64,000 nt of DNA from Symsagittifera roscoffensis (GCF_963678635.1 NC_087064.1:13799599-13863598); one strand, 5' to 3'; positions 10,699-22,431 are shown, numbered from the stretch's first letter. The notes: generated by a model from the letters alone, not told the origin. Program-made: numbers and translations.

Positions 10699-13600
10699 CT
10701 AGTTGTTACTGTGGTCCAATACTCGCGAGAGTTTGACTGCTGGTCGGTGTAGAATCCCCCTGCTATCTTTAATTTCGCAGGAGCGAACGATTCCGTCTGC
10801 ACCTGGGAAAGTACGAAGTACACGTCCCAGGGGCCAAAGACCTCGAGGCGTTAGGTCTTCCAGTATCCATACAAGGTCTCCTTGATGAAGATTTTCCACT
10901 TGCTTTGTCCATTTCGTTCGGGTCGTCAAGGTTGGCAAGTAGTCTTTGAGGTATCTGTTCCAGAACTGTTGACTCAAGGCTTGAGCTTGTTTCCAAGTTC
11001 TCTTGTCCGTTGTGTGGTGAGGGAGAAACAATCCGGGAGGCAAATTGTTTGTTGGTCGTCCTAGTAGAAGGTGATTGGGTGAAGGGGCTCGTCGTCGGTT
11101 GGGTCTGATGAGACGTTGGTTAGCGGGCGAGAATTCATCATAGCTTCAACCTCGCACGTGAAGGTTGACAGAGTTTCGTCGTCCAGTGTCCGTGTTCCAA
11201 TGAATTTGTAGAAGGCAATCTTAAATGTTTTTATGAGGCGTTCCCATGATCCACCAAAGTGAGGAGCTGCAGGTGGGGTGAATTCCAGGTTATTCCAAGT
11301 AATTGGCATTGATTGTTGAAGTCGTTGCTGTGTTGAATCTCAGAAAGGCTTTCCTGTAATTCCTTGTCAGCTGCAACGAAGGCTTTTCCGTTGTCAGAGA
11401 AGATGATCCTGGGTTTACCGCGTCTAGCGATGAAACGGCGTATGGCTTGTAGAGTTGAGTTTGTGTCAATTTGCTGGCATATTTCTGAATGAACTGCTCG
11501 CGTGACGAGGCAGGTGAAGAAGAGAACGTATCGCTTACTGTACTCGTCGTTGTTCCGCGTGGCAAAGGGTTCAAAGAAGTCAATTCCTGTTGAGTAGAAG
11601 GGGTAACTGTTTTCCGATAAAGGGAGTCGCTGTAGGGGTAGATCTGCCATCAGAGGCTTCACTGGTTCCTGTCGAAGGCGTCGGCAAGGTATGCATTGTC
11701 AAATAGTTTTCTTCAGATGCTTGCGTGATCTTATGATCCAAAAGTCCTGCTGAAGAATGCTTCGGGTGTGTTCCATTCCACAATGGGAATTTATTTCGTG
11801 TTTGCTTCATAAAAAGTTGTATTAGGTAGTTTTCAGTAGAATGACTGGATGTCGGCTGCAAAGTAGAAGCGGGGCTTTCTGTAGTCGTCCTTTGGCACGT
11901 AAGTATCCGTGATCGTCGATGAAGGGGCAAAGAGGTTGTAGAGGGCTGCGGGGTGGAATGTCAGATTTTTTTGTCAGGCATGCTATTTCCTTGGGGAATG
12001 ATTGATTCTGTGAGTGTTTAATGATCCATGCGAATCCTAAGGTGAGGTGTTGAAGTGAGAGGCTCTGGTGTGTCTTCCTTTTGATGTTTTCTGCGAAGAG
12101 AAGAACATATGAAGTAACTCTGAGTGCTCTTGTCCAAGTGCTAAATCGGTTGAAGTCGATTACTGATGTTGGCGGTTGTGGGTCGTTGTCTGTCAGATGA
12201 ATATCGGCTGTAGGTTGTGTTGGCGGGTGATTAGGCCAATCTGATGATGGTCTTAACAAGAAGTCTGGTCCTTTGATCCATCGTGAATCGGTAGTCATGT
12301 CACATGCTTTGTAACCACGTGTTCCGTCGTCTGCAGGGTTGTCTTTGCTGGGCACGTATCTCCAGTCCAGTGAAGATGTTGAATCCATGATGAAATTCAG
12401 GCGGTTGGCAATGAAGATCCGGTGTCGTTGATTCGGCGAGTTTATCCAATGAAGAACTGTTGTACTATCTGTCCATAGTGTCGTACTGTCGATTCGTATG
12501 TCATGTTGTTCTTTGATGAAACGAGACAGTTTAGCTCCGTTAGTGGCGGCTTGAAGCTCGAGATTTGAAATTGTCATTCTGCTGATGGGTGCTACTCGGG
12601 CTTTTCCAATGACGAACTTGAGTTCCGTTGTGTCGTCGTTGTATCTGATTCTGAGGTAAGCAACTGATGCTAAGGCAATTTCGGAGGCGTCGCTGAATAC
12701 ATGGAGTTGGGTTTCCAATATTTCGTTTCTGGTTTGAAGTAAATCCGGGGCAGGCAGATGTCGTTGAATTGGCTTCGCTTGTCTATCCAATCATTGAGGT
12801 CTGTTAAATGCTCCATGTTTAGAGGTTTGTCCCATTGAGGTCCATTACTCCAGGCAAATTGAAGTGATTGTCGTAGTCGAATTGTCAGTGGCATCGTAAT
12901 TCCAAGCGGATCAAAGATTGAAGAAGCAAACTTCAATAGTTTGCGCTGCGTTAAGTCCTTCTTGTCAATGGCGTGAAACTTCTTTGCTTCCACAAGAAAG
13001 ACGTCCGTGTCTGGTTTCCATTTCACTCAAGAACTCTTTCGAGGGGTCGTTCCTTCTTGGTGAGGCTGTCGCTGTTTTCCAAGTGGTTCTCGTTGACTGT
13101 TGTGAGAAATTGTTGAGAGTTTGAGGTCCATTTTGTGAGGTTGAATCCTCCAAGGCTGAACATCTTTTGAAGGTCGTTCATTAACTGTGTCGCTTCCGTC
13201 GGTGTTGAAACGGCTTTGTATAGGTCGTCCATTTATATGTTGCGTTTTGTGATTTGCTCCAAGGCTGGATATTTGTCGGCATTGTCCTTCGCACATTGTC
13301 GAGTGGCGTAGCAGGCAACACATGGTGAGTCGGTAGCTCCGAAGATTTGGCGGGTGTATTGGAAGGTTGCGGGTTGGCCCGTGTTGTCCTTCCACAGAAA
13401 TCGCAAATACGGCTGGTCTTCTGGGCTCACGAAGACCTGCATGAACATTGCTTCAATGTCGGTAGAAATAGCGATTTGGTCCTCGCGAAATCGCATAACG
13501 ATTCCAGTGAGGTTTGTGAGGAGGTCTGGTCCAGTTAGTAGGTTGCTGTTGAGTGATACTCCTTTGTAGATGCTCGATGCATTAAGGACTCGGCGTACCT

Positions 13601-15155
13601 TGCCAGGTTTATTGATGTTTGTCACTGGATGATGAGGAAGGTACCATTTTCCTGTTGAGTCTTCATGGGAATCATCAACTTTGACTATGAAACCTTTCTG
13701 CAAGTCGGTGTCAATGGTCTCCTGATATTTCTGTGCCATCTCGGTGTTTCTCTTCAGCCGTTGGAGAAGGCTGTCGAGCTGCTTCTTGGCAAGCCATCTA
13801 TTGTTTGGCAGTTGTTGTCCACGTTTCCAAAGCATTCCAACTTCGTAGTGTCCATTGGGCAAGCGGGTTGTTGAAGATTCCAAGATGCGGAGAGCTTCCT
13901 TGTCTGTTGAGAGGCTGCGTTGGTCAGTTGAAATCCCTTCGGCGTCCATTTTCATCCATTCAGCTACGTGGCGAAACAGTGAATCGTCTGTCGTGAAGTT
14001 GATTGTGTTGATGTCGTTGGGTGTCGCTGCATTGTCTCGTCCACAGAGAGACCATCCAAGTGGCGTTTTCCATCCAATAGGCACATTTTGTTTTGAATGG
14101 ATTACTTCTGAAGGTGTCACGAGTTCGGCGAAATCGCATCCAATGATGATTCCGATTTCTTTCGAGGGCAGTGTGGCTATCCGAATGTGTTGAAGTGGCT
14201 CGTTCCTTTGGCAGATGGAGTTGACGAGTTCAGGGTTGAATTGGGAAAGGTTCCAATCCATTATGACGTCGATGTCATTTAGTTGAAATGGCTGCTTTTG
14301 CTGGTTGTAGGGTCCAATCGCGATCGTCATCTTTGTAGAAGCTGTGTCTGATGATGTCAGTGCTTGGTTTAGCTGGATGGTGTCGTCTAATTGCAGATCT
14401 GGTTTGAGTTGGAGGGCGATTGATGATTTAAGCAATGTCAGTTTGCTTCCACAATCAAGCATTGCATAGGCATGAACTCTATGTTTGCCATGAGAGATCG
14501 TTATTGGCAGGGTCGGAATGTGGCGAGTCGATTTCCTTCTGCTTATGCTGGTGCTGCAGTTGGTGGTGTCGTCATGTTGTCTGGAGTTCCGGTTGGCTGT
14601 CTCCCTCTGTGTCGTCGAGTTGTAGGTGCTGCTGTTGTGCAGAAGTGTGTGGTGTTTCTTACTGCATCCGTCCGTCCGGCAGGTTTGCGTTGATTGACAG
14701 TCGGCGAACTTGTGGGGGCTGAGGCAGTTGAAACATAGTTGTAGGTCCCTGGCATGCTGTAATCTGTCCTTTGGGTTCATTGCGATAAAGTGTTGGCATT
14801 TTCCAAGGTACTGGCAATTGCGTTTCTCCGGGCAAAAATCTCGTCGTTGATCTTTTTGTCCAGATTTATGTTGCTGCTGGCTGCGTTGCTGGTTCCGGTT
14901 GTTCTGATTGGCGCGGTGATCCGATGGTCCATGTTGGTGGGTGTGACCGTTGGATAATGATCCTTGAGTGTTGCTGCTGTTGTAGTTGTTGCTGCTGCTG
15001 TTTCTGGTGTTGTTGCTGTTGCTCGGCAAATCGCTGCATGGTTCGGCGTAGATATTGAACCAATTGGTGAGGTCGATGAGTGATGGTTGTCTGATTTTGC
15101 ATTGCAGATTGTATCTATTCCATTCTAGTCGGCAAGGGGTAGGCAGTTTTGACAA
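10699..15155 (-). pseudogene. BEL/Pao pol remnant (knuckle, protease, RT, RNase H, integrase)
   Basis: Reading from 15155 down: a CxxC/H zinc knuckle region (LCFNCLSPHKFADC); an aspartic protease signature DCGS near 14455; RT beginning around KPGKVRRVLNASSIYKG (~13600) with STDIEAMFMQV; a TAA at 13233-13235 exactly where the Tyr of the catalytic YMDD should be, followed directly by MDDL; RNase H around HVFSDASEIALASV (~12690); an integrase zinc region and catalytic core around STGIDFFEPF and IIFSDNGKAF (11231-11662); and a C-terminal DUF5641-like block (QGDLVWILED, 10699-11043). Frame changes occur near 13025, 12700, 11830 and 11300, with further in-frame stops. The product cannot be functional. 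Confidence 0.88.
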
Positions 15156-15793
15156 ACTGTTTGGACATTTGTCTTAGAGTGTAGATCGTGCTGGAATCCA
15201 ATTGTCGTGAATGTATCGGCCATTGTCTGTAGGAAGTTGGCTAGGTCCTTGTAGCTTCTGGTATGTCGTAGATTGGGGCCGCTGATGGCGTCGAGTCGTC
15301 GAAGGAAGGATGTAACTATCTTCGTCGGGTTACCAAAGTCGTTTTCCAGTCGCTGAAGGGCTGCGTCATACATTGCTCCATTGCATCCATATCCTCGGAT
15401 GAGAGATTTGGCATCTCCGGATACAAGTTTCTGCAGATGTGTCATCTTTTCCGAGTTTGTCATGTCGGTGCTGTTGATGGTTGCGTTGAACAGTCCTATC
15501 CAATCTAACCATTGTTCAGGTTCTCCGTCGAATATGAATAATTTGACAATGGGCACTGATTTCCTGAATGTCTTCGAGATCGTTTGATGATGTTTGTGGT
15601 CTGTCGGTGCTGTTCCAAGGTTGGTCGGAATCGGAAAAAAAGTCGGCTGGTTCTGATGTGCTGCATGTTGATGTGCTGCATGTTGATGGACTGCATGTTG
15701 ATGAGGGGGAGGTCGGTTGATATTTGGGTGAGTTGTTCCTGTTGGTCCCCTGCAGCCTGCATGAGTGAAGGCTGTTGTTGATGATGCCGGCAT
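15125..15793 (-). pseudogene. BEL/Pao gag remnant (DUF1759-like)
   Basis: A 222-codon frame with a His/Gln repeat segment (HQHAVHQHAAHQHAAHQ) followed by a DUF1759-like block: LFIFDGEPEQWLDWIGLFNA, NSEKMTHLQKLVSGDAKSLI and a C-terminal YDAALQRLENDFGNP. This is the usual Gag core of BEL/Pao elements. It shifts frame into the pol frame near 15130-15155. It lies next to the rearranged right LTR, so its natural start may be lost. Confidence 0.75.
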
Positions 15794-15954
15794 GTTCGTA
15801 GGGTTGTATGCTGTCGTGGTTCTCAGAAATCCTTCCTGATACGATCGTATGGCGGGTTGTGTACATTGGTGAGTCAGGGTCGGCTGGCTGGAGGTCCAAT
15901 TTGTTGCTGTTCGTTGATCTCCAGGGTACTGATTTGAAATGGTTGGAGTCTTTC

Positions 15955-16052
15955 AAATTAGTAAACTGAAAGACTCAAAAATCAAAAGAAATCATTTTTT
16001 TAAAAAGATTTCTTTTGATTTTTGAGTTTTGAGTCTTTCAGTTTACTAATTT
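15955..16052. repeat. 98-bp imperfect palindrome in the rearranged LTR
   Basis: Left arm AAATTAGTAAACTGAAAGAC... is the reverse complement of right arm ...GTCTTTCAGTTTACTAATTT, with a T/A-rich centre near 16000. The left arm lacks one 7-bp GAGTTTT repeat present in the right arm. Arms are about 45 bp. Confidence 0.9.
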
Positions 16053-16123
16053 GGCGGCATATTCATGTCGAAAATGTGGCAAAATTAGGTTCGGCAAAGA
16101 ATAAAGTTCAAATGTCGTAGACA
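15955..16123 (-). repeat. BEL/Pao LTR (5' in element sense), rearranged
   Basis: The outer ~120 bp match the left LTR and end GTAGACA at 16123. The inner end expected to read TGACAATGGC is missing. In its place is an inverted copy of LTR sequence forming a hairpin (15955-16052). The primer-binding site that should adjoin it is therefore not recognisable. Confidence 0.75.
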
Positions 16124-16840
16124 TCTGATGACACCAAAGTGTACGGCTTAGTGGATTCTGAAGAGAATTAATTTCGTTTTCTAACTGATATGGAATCATT
16201 GGTTGCGTGGAGGGGAAAGCAAACTTCAGTTTCACCCAGACAAAGTCAAAGTAATGCAAAGGGGCAAAAGCAAAATCAAGCCGGTTGAAGACAGATTGGG
16301 ATCGGATATATCGTGACCAAGAATTAAAGTGACCAAATCCCAAAAGAATCTGGGAGTGATCTTTGGTGGTGGTCTCAAGTTCGACAGTCACTTTGCTGAG
16401 AAGGCGAAGAAAGGAAATCGAATCCTGGCACTCATTCGCAGGACATTTAAACATCTGGATGCAAGTATGTCGCGTTTGCTGTTCAGCTCACTCGAAAGAC
16501 CTCATATGGAGTCTGCTGGCTCATTCTGGAACTCAACATAAGAAACGTTCTAAGGCGTCCATCTGAACCGCCGCAAGTTTTGCGTTCTCTCAACGAATAG
16601 TTAAAAGTTGTGCTTTCTGAACATGAGAAAATTTTTGTTGCTAGATATGGGCTTCTAGTATCTCGGAACTTCGTTTTCTGTTGGTGCGTTAAATAATGTC
16701 CAAACTGGGTGATGTTGGGTCTATTGCTGCGCACATGGTACACAAAATTGAATTTAATTAAATCGAGTGCCAAACATCCAAGTGACAAAGTAAATGTCAC
16801 CTTAAGGAGCTGTGAAGAGAGCTCACAGAAATAACCCATG
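16124..16840 (+). pseudogene. LINE RT 3' portion continuing beyond the repeat-unit boundary
   Basis: After the BEL/Pao element unit 5 resumes (DDTKVYG, then VTKSQKNLGVIFGGGLKFDS). Here it does not jump to a new palindrome but continues as HFAEKAKKGNRILALIRRTF and SMSRLLFSSLERPHMES, the standard C-terminal part of CR1/Jockey-like RTs (LKFxxHxxEKxxKAxxxLGLIRRxF, LYKSLVRPHLEY). Beyond 16550 further degraded LINE-like translation is broken by stops. This is the parental, longer LINE copy from which the tandem unit was derived. Confidence 0.8.
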
Positions 16841-17029
16841 GTGGCGAACTTAAATGCACATCAAAAATGATGAAAATCCTTATTTGATTCATTTATGATG
16901 ATTACTTCTTATTTGTCCTTTTATGATGAATACCTTATTTGTTGTAAATACTCTTAGAAGAAAAGTGACTTGTGTGTAAAGGCTAAGATATTTTTGCACA
17001 AAACTGAGGTGCAGATTTTGATTTGCTTG

Positions 17030-17520
17030 TTACCTTTGCGTTAAGTAAGGGTACTGCAACCGGGTACCCGACGTTTTTTCCCGTAGTAACTTTATTCACA
17101 GGAGTAATCTCCTGGACTCATTCTTCTACTGGGTCTTTCTGTTGCGCATCTTACTGCAATGTTACAATGTTTTGCGCATGTTATTGTTTTAACTATCCGG
17201 CCTAATAAAATTTTGCTTTTTATGTTGTAATTTTACTATCTCGATTCGTTAAATTTTCGATTGTTCTGTCTTTTTTGGCCTAATAGGTTCCGGCTTATTT
17301 TATATCGATTCAGTGGACTCTTGTTGCGTTGTTTGATGAACGAATAAAGATTGTGTGCGTGTGTTCTGAGGGGCAGGGGACATAAATTGTTTTAATATGG
17401 TTCATTTTTTCTTGCGTTTTTTTTTCGACATGAAAGGTTTCTTTTCAGGTTTTTTTTTGTTTTTTTTTCCCGCTAGTTAATTATAAACTCAAATTCAATC
17501 AACCAACTGGCGTAGAGATA
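17030..17520 (+). repeat. Dispersed repeat family A, copy 1
   Basis: Shared blocks, in the same order as at 54138-54500: CGGGTAC... TTTTTTCCCGTA, CACAGGAGTAATC, TTGTTGCGTYGTTTGAT, GTGTGYRTGTGTT, GAGGGGMGGGGACAT and a poly-T tract followed by CGACATGAAAGG. The last part also occurs at 31040-31215. This is probably a non-autonomous transposable element; its class is not determined. Confidence 0.7.
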
Positions 17521-17684
17521 TCGCATTTTCTTGATCCGGCTGGACTGGGACCGGTTTTTTTTGCTAACTAGTGTTTTTGCTTTTCTTTAAATGGTCCCTT
17601 AGCCCGACTTTTTGCTGAAGTTTTAGCATTGTTCCAAGTTACTGTAACACCAATTCCTGAGTCGTCAAAGTAGAATGACTTTGT

Positions 17685-17805
17685 TTTAAAAACAGGATTC
17701 CATTCTGAATAACTTCTTGATCGAAAAAACAATTTTGCACCTTTGTGATATGCTTCTACCCGCTCCTGCTCAATCCAGTCCCCCACCCCGCGCACTCCGT
17801 AAATT
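17685..17805 (-). repeat. Inverted-repeat arm left of the last bsx exon
   Basis: Its reverse complement matches 19037-19149 over about 115 bp with few differences, including the shared run GGATTGAGCAGGAGCGGGTA. The two arms face each other across 1.2 kb and enclose the final exon of the homeobox gene. Confidence 0.85.
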
Positions 17806-18548
17806 GAGTACTTCAAAGAAGGCTCCTAGGTGCTGAAGTGTGGAAGCTCTATTAGTCGTGATTTGGATTCGAAAAATAAACAATTTTAAAAATTTGTCCG
17901 TGTCGAGAAAAAATGGTCTAAATTTCTGGCTATTCAGTCTCTACTTCAATGAAAAAATCTAATTTCAACGATGAATGAGTTGTCACTTTAAAACTTTGAA
18001 TGGTTGAATGATACATTTTGAAGAGACCCTGCAAGATGTTGTGTTTCTCCTTGATGAAAAACAAAAGAGTTTTTTTGTCCTGCAATGATAACCATGGTCA
18101 AAACATTTATAAAACTTGCTTCCAATTTCCCAGAGTTGGAATGATTTTTGCATATGCTTTTTTCACCCAAAATCTGGAACCACGAGGCTATGGGGGTCTA
18201 TTGATGTGTATTATTGAAGCACATTCAGACTCGATTAGAAATGACATAAACAATTTCAGCACTCTTTGTATAGCAAGAGCTGGGAGTTGTTTCCGCCGTT
18301 TACAAATTTTTTGAGGTTGTACAGGCTACCGACAAGTTGATCGAAATTGATATTCATAGTTAACATCAGTCGTTTATGGTCATTTTTCCCTTTTTCTAGT
18401 TAACACAATAATTTTTGCATCACGATTCGAATCTCAGATTTGTAAAATTAATATTAGAAAGTGAGACAAAAGAATTAACGAATAAAAGTTTAGCGAATTT
18501 TAGAGCTGTTTTTTTTTTGTTGGTGCAATTGAGAAAATTTGGTTTTCT

Positions 18549-21500
18549 TCACTCAGTTTCTTCATCTTCAACCTCTTCAGTTTCTGAGCATCCGCCGACT
18601 TTAAAAATCTTTTTCTGTTTCATCCGTCTGTTTTGGAACCACGTCTTGACCTGAAGAAAACAAACCAGCTGAGTCATTAGGTTATTGTGAAGGCTAAGAT
18701 TGGGAAAACGTGAAATAACAAAATTTTGATCTCTTCAAAAGTTAGAAATTTTAAGATGTTATAAAACCAAGTTTAATTCGATTGGTGGATAGCTTTCACC
18801 AAAAAAATGATTTGATAATTGTGGCTTGCGATTCGCAGAGGATCTATGAAAAGCTTTCCAGCCTGTGTAACCATAGTCCGTTTCGGTTGAACCTCAAATG
18901 CGCTCTTAACTAACGAGACATGGAAAATTATCGTATGAAAACGAAAGAGCGTCAGTTTTCAATATTTTTAGGGGGCGTTTTCGGTAACCAAATGAAAAGC
19001 GTAAATTTTAGATACTAGAAGTACTTTGTTGAGATCATTTACGGGATGTGGGGGAGCTGGATTGAGCAGGAGCGGGTAGAAGCATATCACAAAGGTGCAA
19101 AACTGTTTTTCGATCAAGAAATTATTCAGAATGGAATCCTGTTTTTAAAAATTACCGTTTCTAAAAATTACTGTTTTAAAAAGTAAGAAATTTTTGGCTC
19201 GCCGCTTTGTTTCCCTTCCTCTGCGAGTGATTTTTCCAAATACCACTAATGCTCGCAGAATCAAAATTGCGCTCCCAAAAAATCGGATGAAATTTTAAAA
19301 AATCGCCTCTTCCAAAAGTTTTTAATCTGCGTACGCTTTTGAAATAAAGCAAAATTATGATATTTTAAACAAGCAAGCCGTTGATGAGGAATGCACAAAT
19401 TTCTTGCGTAAAAGCTCGAATAAACAAGTGCTCATTTTTGTGACGCTTCTGGTGCATAGCATTGGCATTTTGATATCATGTGTTCGATACACTTTTTTGG
19501 TGGCTAGTATTTAACCTATTTCTAGAGCAAATGGCGAAAATAAGAGAATGTTAGACTCGTAAATTACAATTTGGCGGTTCGATTACGGCAGCTGAAAAGT
19601 TCTTGATTCTTCACTGCTGGTTCTGCTTTTGCTTTCCTCAGTTCGTTTTTTTTTTACTTTTTGGAGCTACTTTTTTCCGTTTTCCAGCTTGTGTTTCCGA
19701 TGTGCAGGTCCTAAATTCGAATCCGGCCAGGCCCTACTTTTTTGCAAGCTCATTAGTTGTTAAATCTTGTGAATTTCGAATGTTGAGATTTTTTCAAAAA
19801 ACAAGTCAGTTTTTTTTTTGTTTTTGCGTTACTTTCTCTTTTCCAACTGTCAGTTGGCAATGTTCATTATAATTGCAAGTGTTGTTCATTGTGTTTTAGG
19901 GGGGATTTGATACTTTTTTTCGGCTCAACTGGTGTCTGCTCAAAAGTTGTCGGCTTCATTTCGCGCTTCGTCAATTTTTTCCGTTGCTAATTTAAAGTTC
20001 AAATGTTTTCCTTGGCATGTTTGCCTTGATTGAAATTTTATCGAGATATACAAATTTTTTAGTATGCCTAATTTCATTTTTTGTACTTCTAATGTTGTAT
20101 CGCAATGTGTTTAAAAATGTCGGCTTATTTTTTGATTTTTTTTTTGGTGATCTAAACGGTTTTCACTTTTTGTTTAAAAGTCATTTTAAATTATAGTTTT
20201 TAAACTACCATCCCTGATTTTGTATAATCTGATTTTCATTTTTTTGCGTAATAGGTTTAGTCGGGTAAAATAATTTGCTATTCTGTTTTCGTCATCTAAT
20301 ATTGCTTCGTTTGAATGGAGATTTTTTTTAGTCCAGTGCGTTTCAGGAATTTTACAACTCTTCGTTGCAATAATTATTTTTCCGATTCAACTGGCATCTA
20401 CCCCGTTTTTTTGTCTTATGCCGCTCGATCGTTTTTTGCCGCTCGATGTTTTCTGTGAGTGCTTATCTACGGCTGGCGTTTAGAAGAGGAAGGGCTAACA
20501 AACTCGATAGCTCAAAATTTTTCATGTCAATATTTTTTTTTCGACTCAACTGGCGTCTACCCAAGTTTTGTCGACTTTGTTATCGAGCGATAATTTTTCT
20601 CTGAGTGCTTATTCAACGTGGGCGGTTTTATTTCAAGACACATTTTTCTCTAAAATAACATCATTCGAAACCAACGTATAAAATTGTTTAGATGTTTCAA
20701 CGTTTTTCAGTTTTTTGTCGATCGAATGGCTTCCACCTCTTTTATCCTCTAGCTTTCACTGCTATGCTTGTATAAAAGCGCAAGTGGCGCGAAGCTCCAC
20801 CCTGCTTTTGTTTAGATTTGGCAGCAGCTGATCTGACTTTTTTGCAAGAAATTTAGTTATTTGTTCAAGAAAATGTCTTTTTTGTACCCTTGATTAGCAA
20901 TACTTTTCCATCGGTATGATCATGTTTGATCAATTTGAAGGTAGTTACAACTCATACTACTCGCCTGTGTTTCGGTGAGGTTGTACTGCGTTGCGATCTC
21001 TATCCTCTCTGGAGTTGAGAGATATCGCTGCTGTTGAAACTTCCTCTCCAGACCATGTAGCTGTCCATCACTGAATACTGTACGTGCCTTCCTCCGGCGG
21101 TAGATCCTCATCCTCGGATCCCCGCCAGGGTGCACTCCCATGTTGAATCCCAAGCCAGGGACTCCACTCATCGCACTACATGACTGGGCCATTGGGAACA
21201 TACAACCCAGAAACGGATTCAGACCTAAAGTAAGAATAATCATCATAATAAGTTGTTTCCAACTGGAGTCATTACTTGAACAAAGTTAGAAAAAAGAATT
21301 CTTCTACAAAAAATTCACTCGAGAGAGCGTCGTGTGTCTAACATTTAGCCTGTTTCCAGGCTTCTCTGAATATTTAGAAGTCTCATAATATTTAGAGCAA
21401 TTACTATGACGTTGTAGATAACGTTAATTTATCCGTCGTTTCTACATAAAAGTTTTCTTGTTCGACACAGTTAGAATAATTTCTACGTTTCATTTGTGTT

Positions 21501-22431
21501 AGCGGTGATGTTGCTTTATCTTAATGAAGACTAGAAAAGTTGGTTTTCTTTAAGATCAATTGAGTCGCGATTTAGTTTCCATGGAAGTTAAGCGAAGTAA
21601 TACTTTTGGTTGAGGGTAAGTTGAAACTTACCTATTGACTTGTAGAATGTGGAAGCAAGTGAGTTGAACATAGGCGAAGTGGTAGGACCGGAGACAGGAG
21701 GGCCGATGGTAGCTGATTGTAAAAAGTGAGCTGGAGTGACTGGGCCTTGATGGTCCATGAAGTGACCCCCTCCGCCAAGGCCATTACTATGGATTTGCTG
21801 CTGATTGTAATGATTTTGTTGTGTCTGGACTAATAGACTTTTGTATATACTGTCGCTTATACTGCTGTTATTGCCCGTTAATCTGTTACTGCTGTGACTG
21901 ATTTTGTTGGCGTTTGAGGTGTTTAGAAGTTGAAGCTGTTTATCTATCAGCCTCTGTGGGTCTTGATGCTCGCTGCTGTTGGAAATTGTTGCTGTGTTGC
22001 AACTTGATGCATTGGTTGTAGTCTGAAGATCTTTTACTTTGATGTCCTGTGGCGTTCTTGATGATGGGATTTGGAATGTTCTAGAAGGTATTTCTTCGGT
22101 ATCCGAAGAGACGTTGACTATCGGGGAACTGTTGTCATTGATATTTGTGACTTGTTTATGTTCACTGTCATCTTCCCAGTCGGTTGGATTTTCTGTTTTT
22201 CTCTTTGAGATGTCCTTGTTTTGGGGTTTGGTTATTTCTGCCGTGAGGAGATTTGTTATGCTGAAATGAGCTTCAATTAGTTGGTATTAAAATTGACAAA
22301 TGCTTAACTCATCAAAGAATAAAGTTTGTCTTGTCTCAATTTTTGTTTGAACATTCTCACCTGAAGTCTGTTTTGGTTTTAACTGGCGATTTTCCAGCTG
22401 CTGCCGCCAGCAAGAGACCTTTAGTATGCAT
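18549..22431 (-). CDS. bsx: Brain-specific homeobox (Bsx/bsh) transcription factor
   Basis: Four coding exons on the minus strand: 22431-22361, 22260-21632, 21224-20965 and 18650-18549; phases agree and give 353 residues. Residues 23-29 (FSITNLL) form an eh1 motif, the docking site for Groucho/TLE co-repressors. Residues 30-233 are polar and Ser/Asn/Gln-rich. The homeodomain is at about 277-336, with [30 protein letters not shown] and [11 protein letters not shown] (W48, F49, Q50, N51 all present). ARTVFSD and RYLSTPER are Bsx/bsh hallmarks. A short acidic tail ends [12 protein letters not shown]. Intron 3 splits the homeodomain after residue 44 and has a GC donor (CAG|GCGAGT). The start chosen is the first ATG of the eh1 exon; an AG 7 nt before it may be a splice acceptor. 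Family roles are in anterior neural specification; the role here is inferred. Confidence 0.88.
18651..20964 (-). other. bsx intron 3 (GC-AG, 2.3 kb)
   Basis: Donor GC at 20964-20963 after ...ACACAG; acceptor ...TTTTCTTCAG ending at 18651. It contains one arm of the inverted-repeat pair (19037-19149) and AT-rich sequence with repeat fragments, including a GGCGCGAAGCTCC remnant of the hairpin family near 20785. No gene seen. Confidence 0.75.
19037..19149 (+). repeat. Inverted-repeat arm inside bsx intron 3
   Basis: Partner of 17685-17805 in opposite orientation; the main difference is a ~6-bp deletion near its start. Probably two insertions of the same element. Confidence 0.85.

Larger units (their letters stand above)
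10387..16128 (-). mobile_element. BEL/Pao LTR retrotransposon, broken, with TSD
   Basis: The insertion is delimited by a 5-bp target duplication TCTGA (10387-10391 and 16124-16128); the uninterrupted site is visible in units 1-4. Element ends are TG (10392) and CA (16123). The internal region codes on the minus strand in the order Gag, zinc knuckle, protease, RT, RNase H, integrase, typical of BEL/Pao. Multiple frameshifts and stops, and a rearranged right LTR, make it non-autonomous. It inserted after the tandem array formed, because it splits unit 5. Confidence 0.92.
16841..18548. other. Intergenic, repeat-derived
   Basis: No coding sequence recognised. It contains a dispersed repeat copy (about 17030-17520) also seen at 31040-31215 and 54138-54500, and one arm of an inverted repeat (17685-17805). 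The 3' UTR of the homeobox gene must end here, but I found no clear AATAAA on the minus strand. Confidence 0.6.

Noticed and set aside
20920-20964. bsx exon 3 reading on into ASSMS and ending there
   Set aside because: It would truncate the homeodomain before its recognition helix; the GC donor joins in phase to an exon encoding exactly the missing helix.
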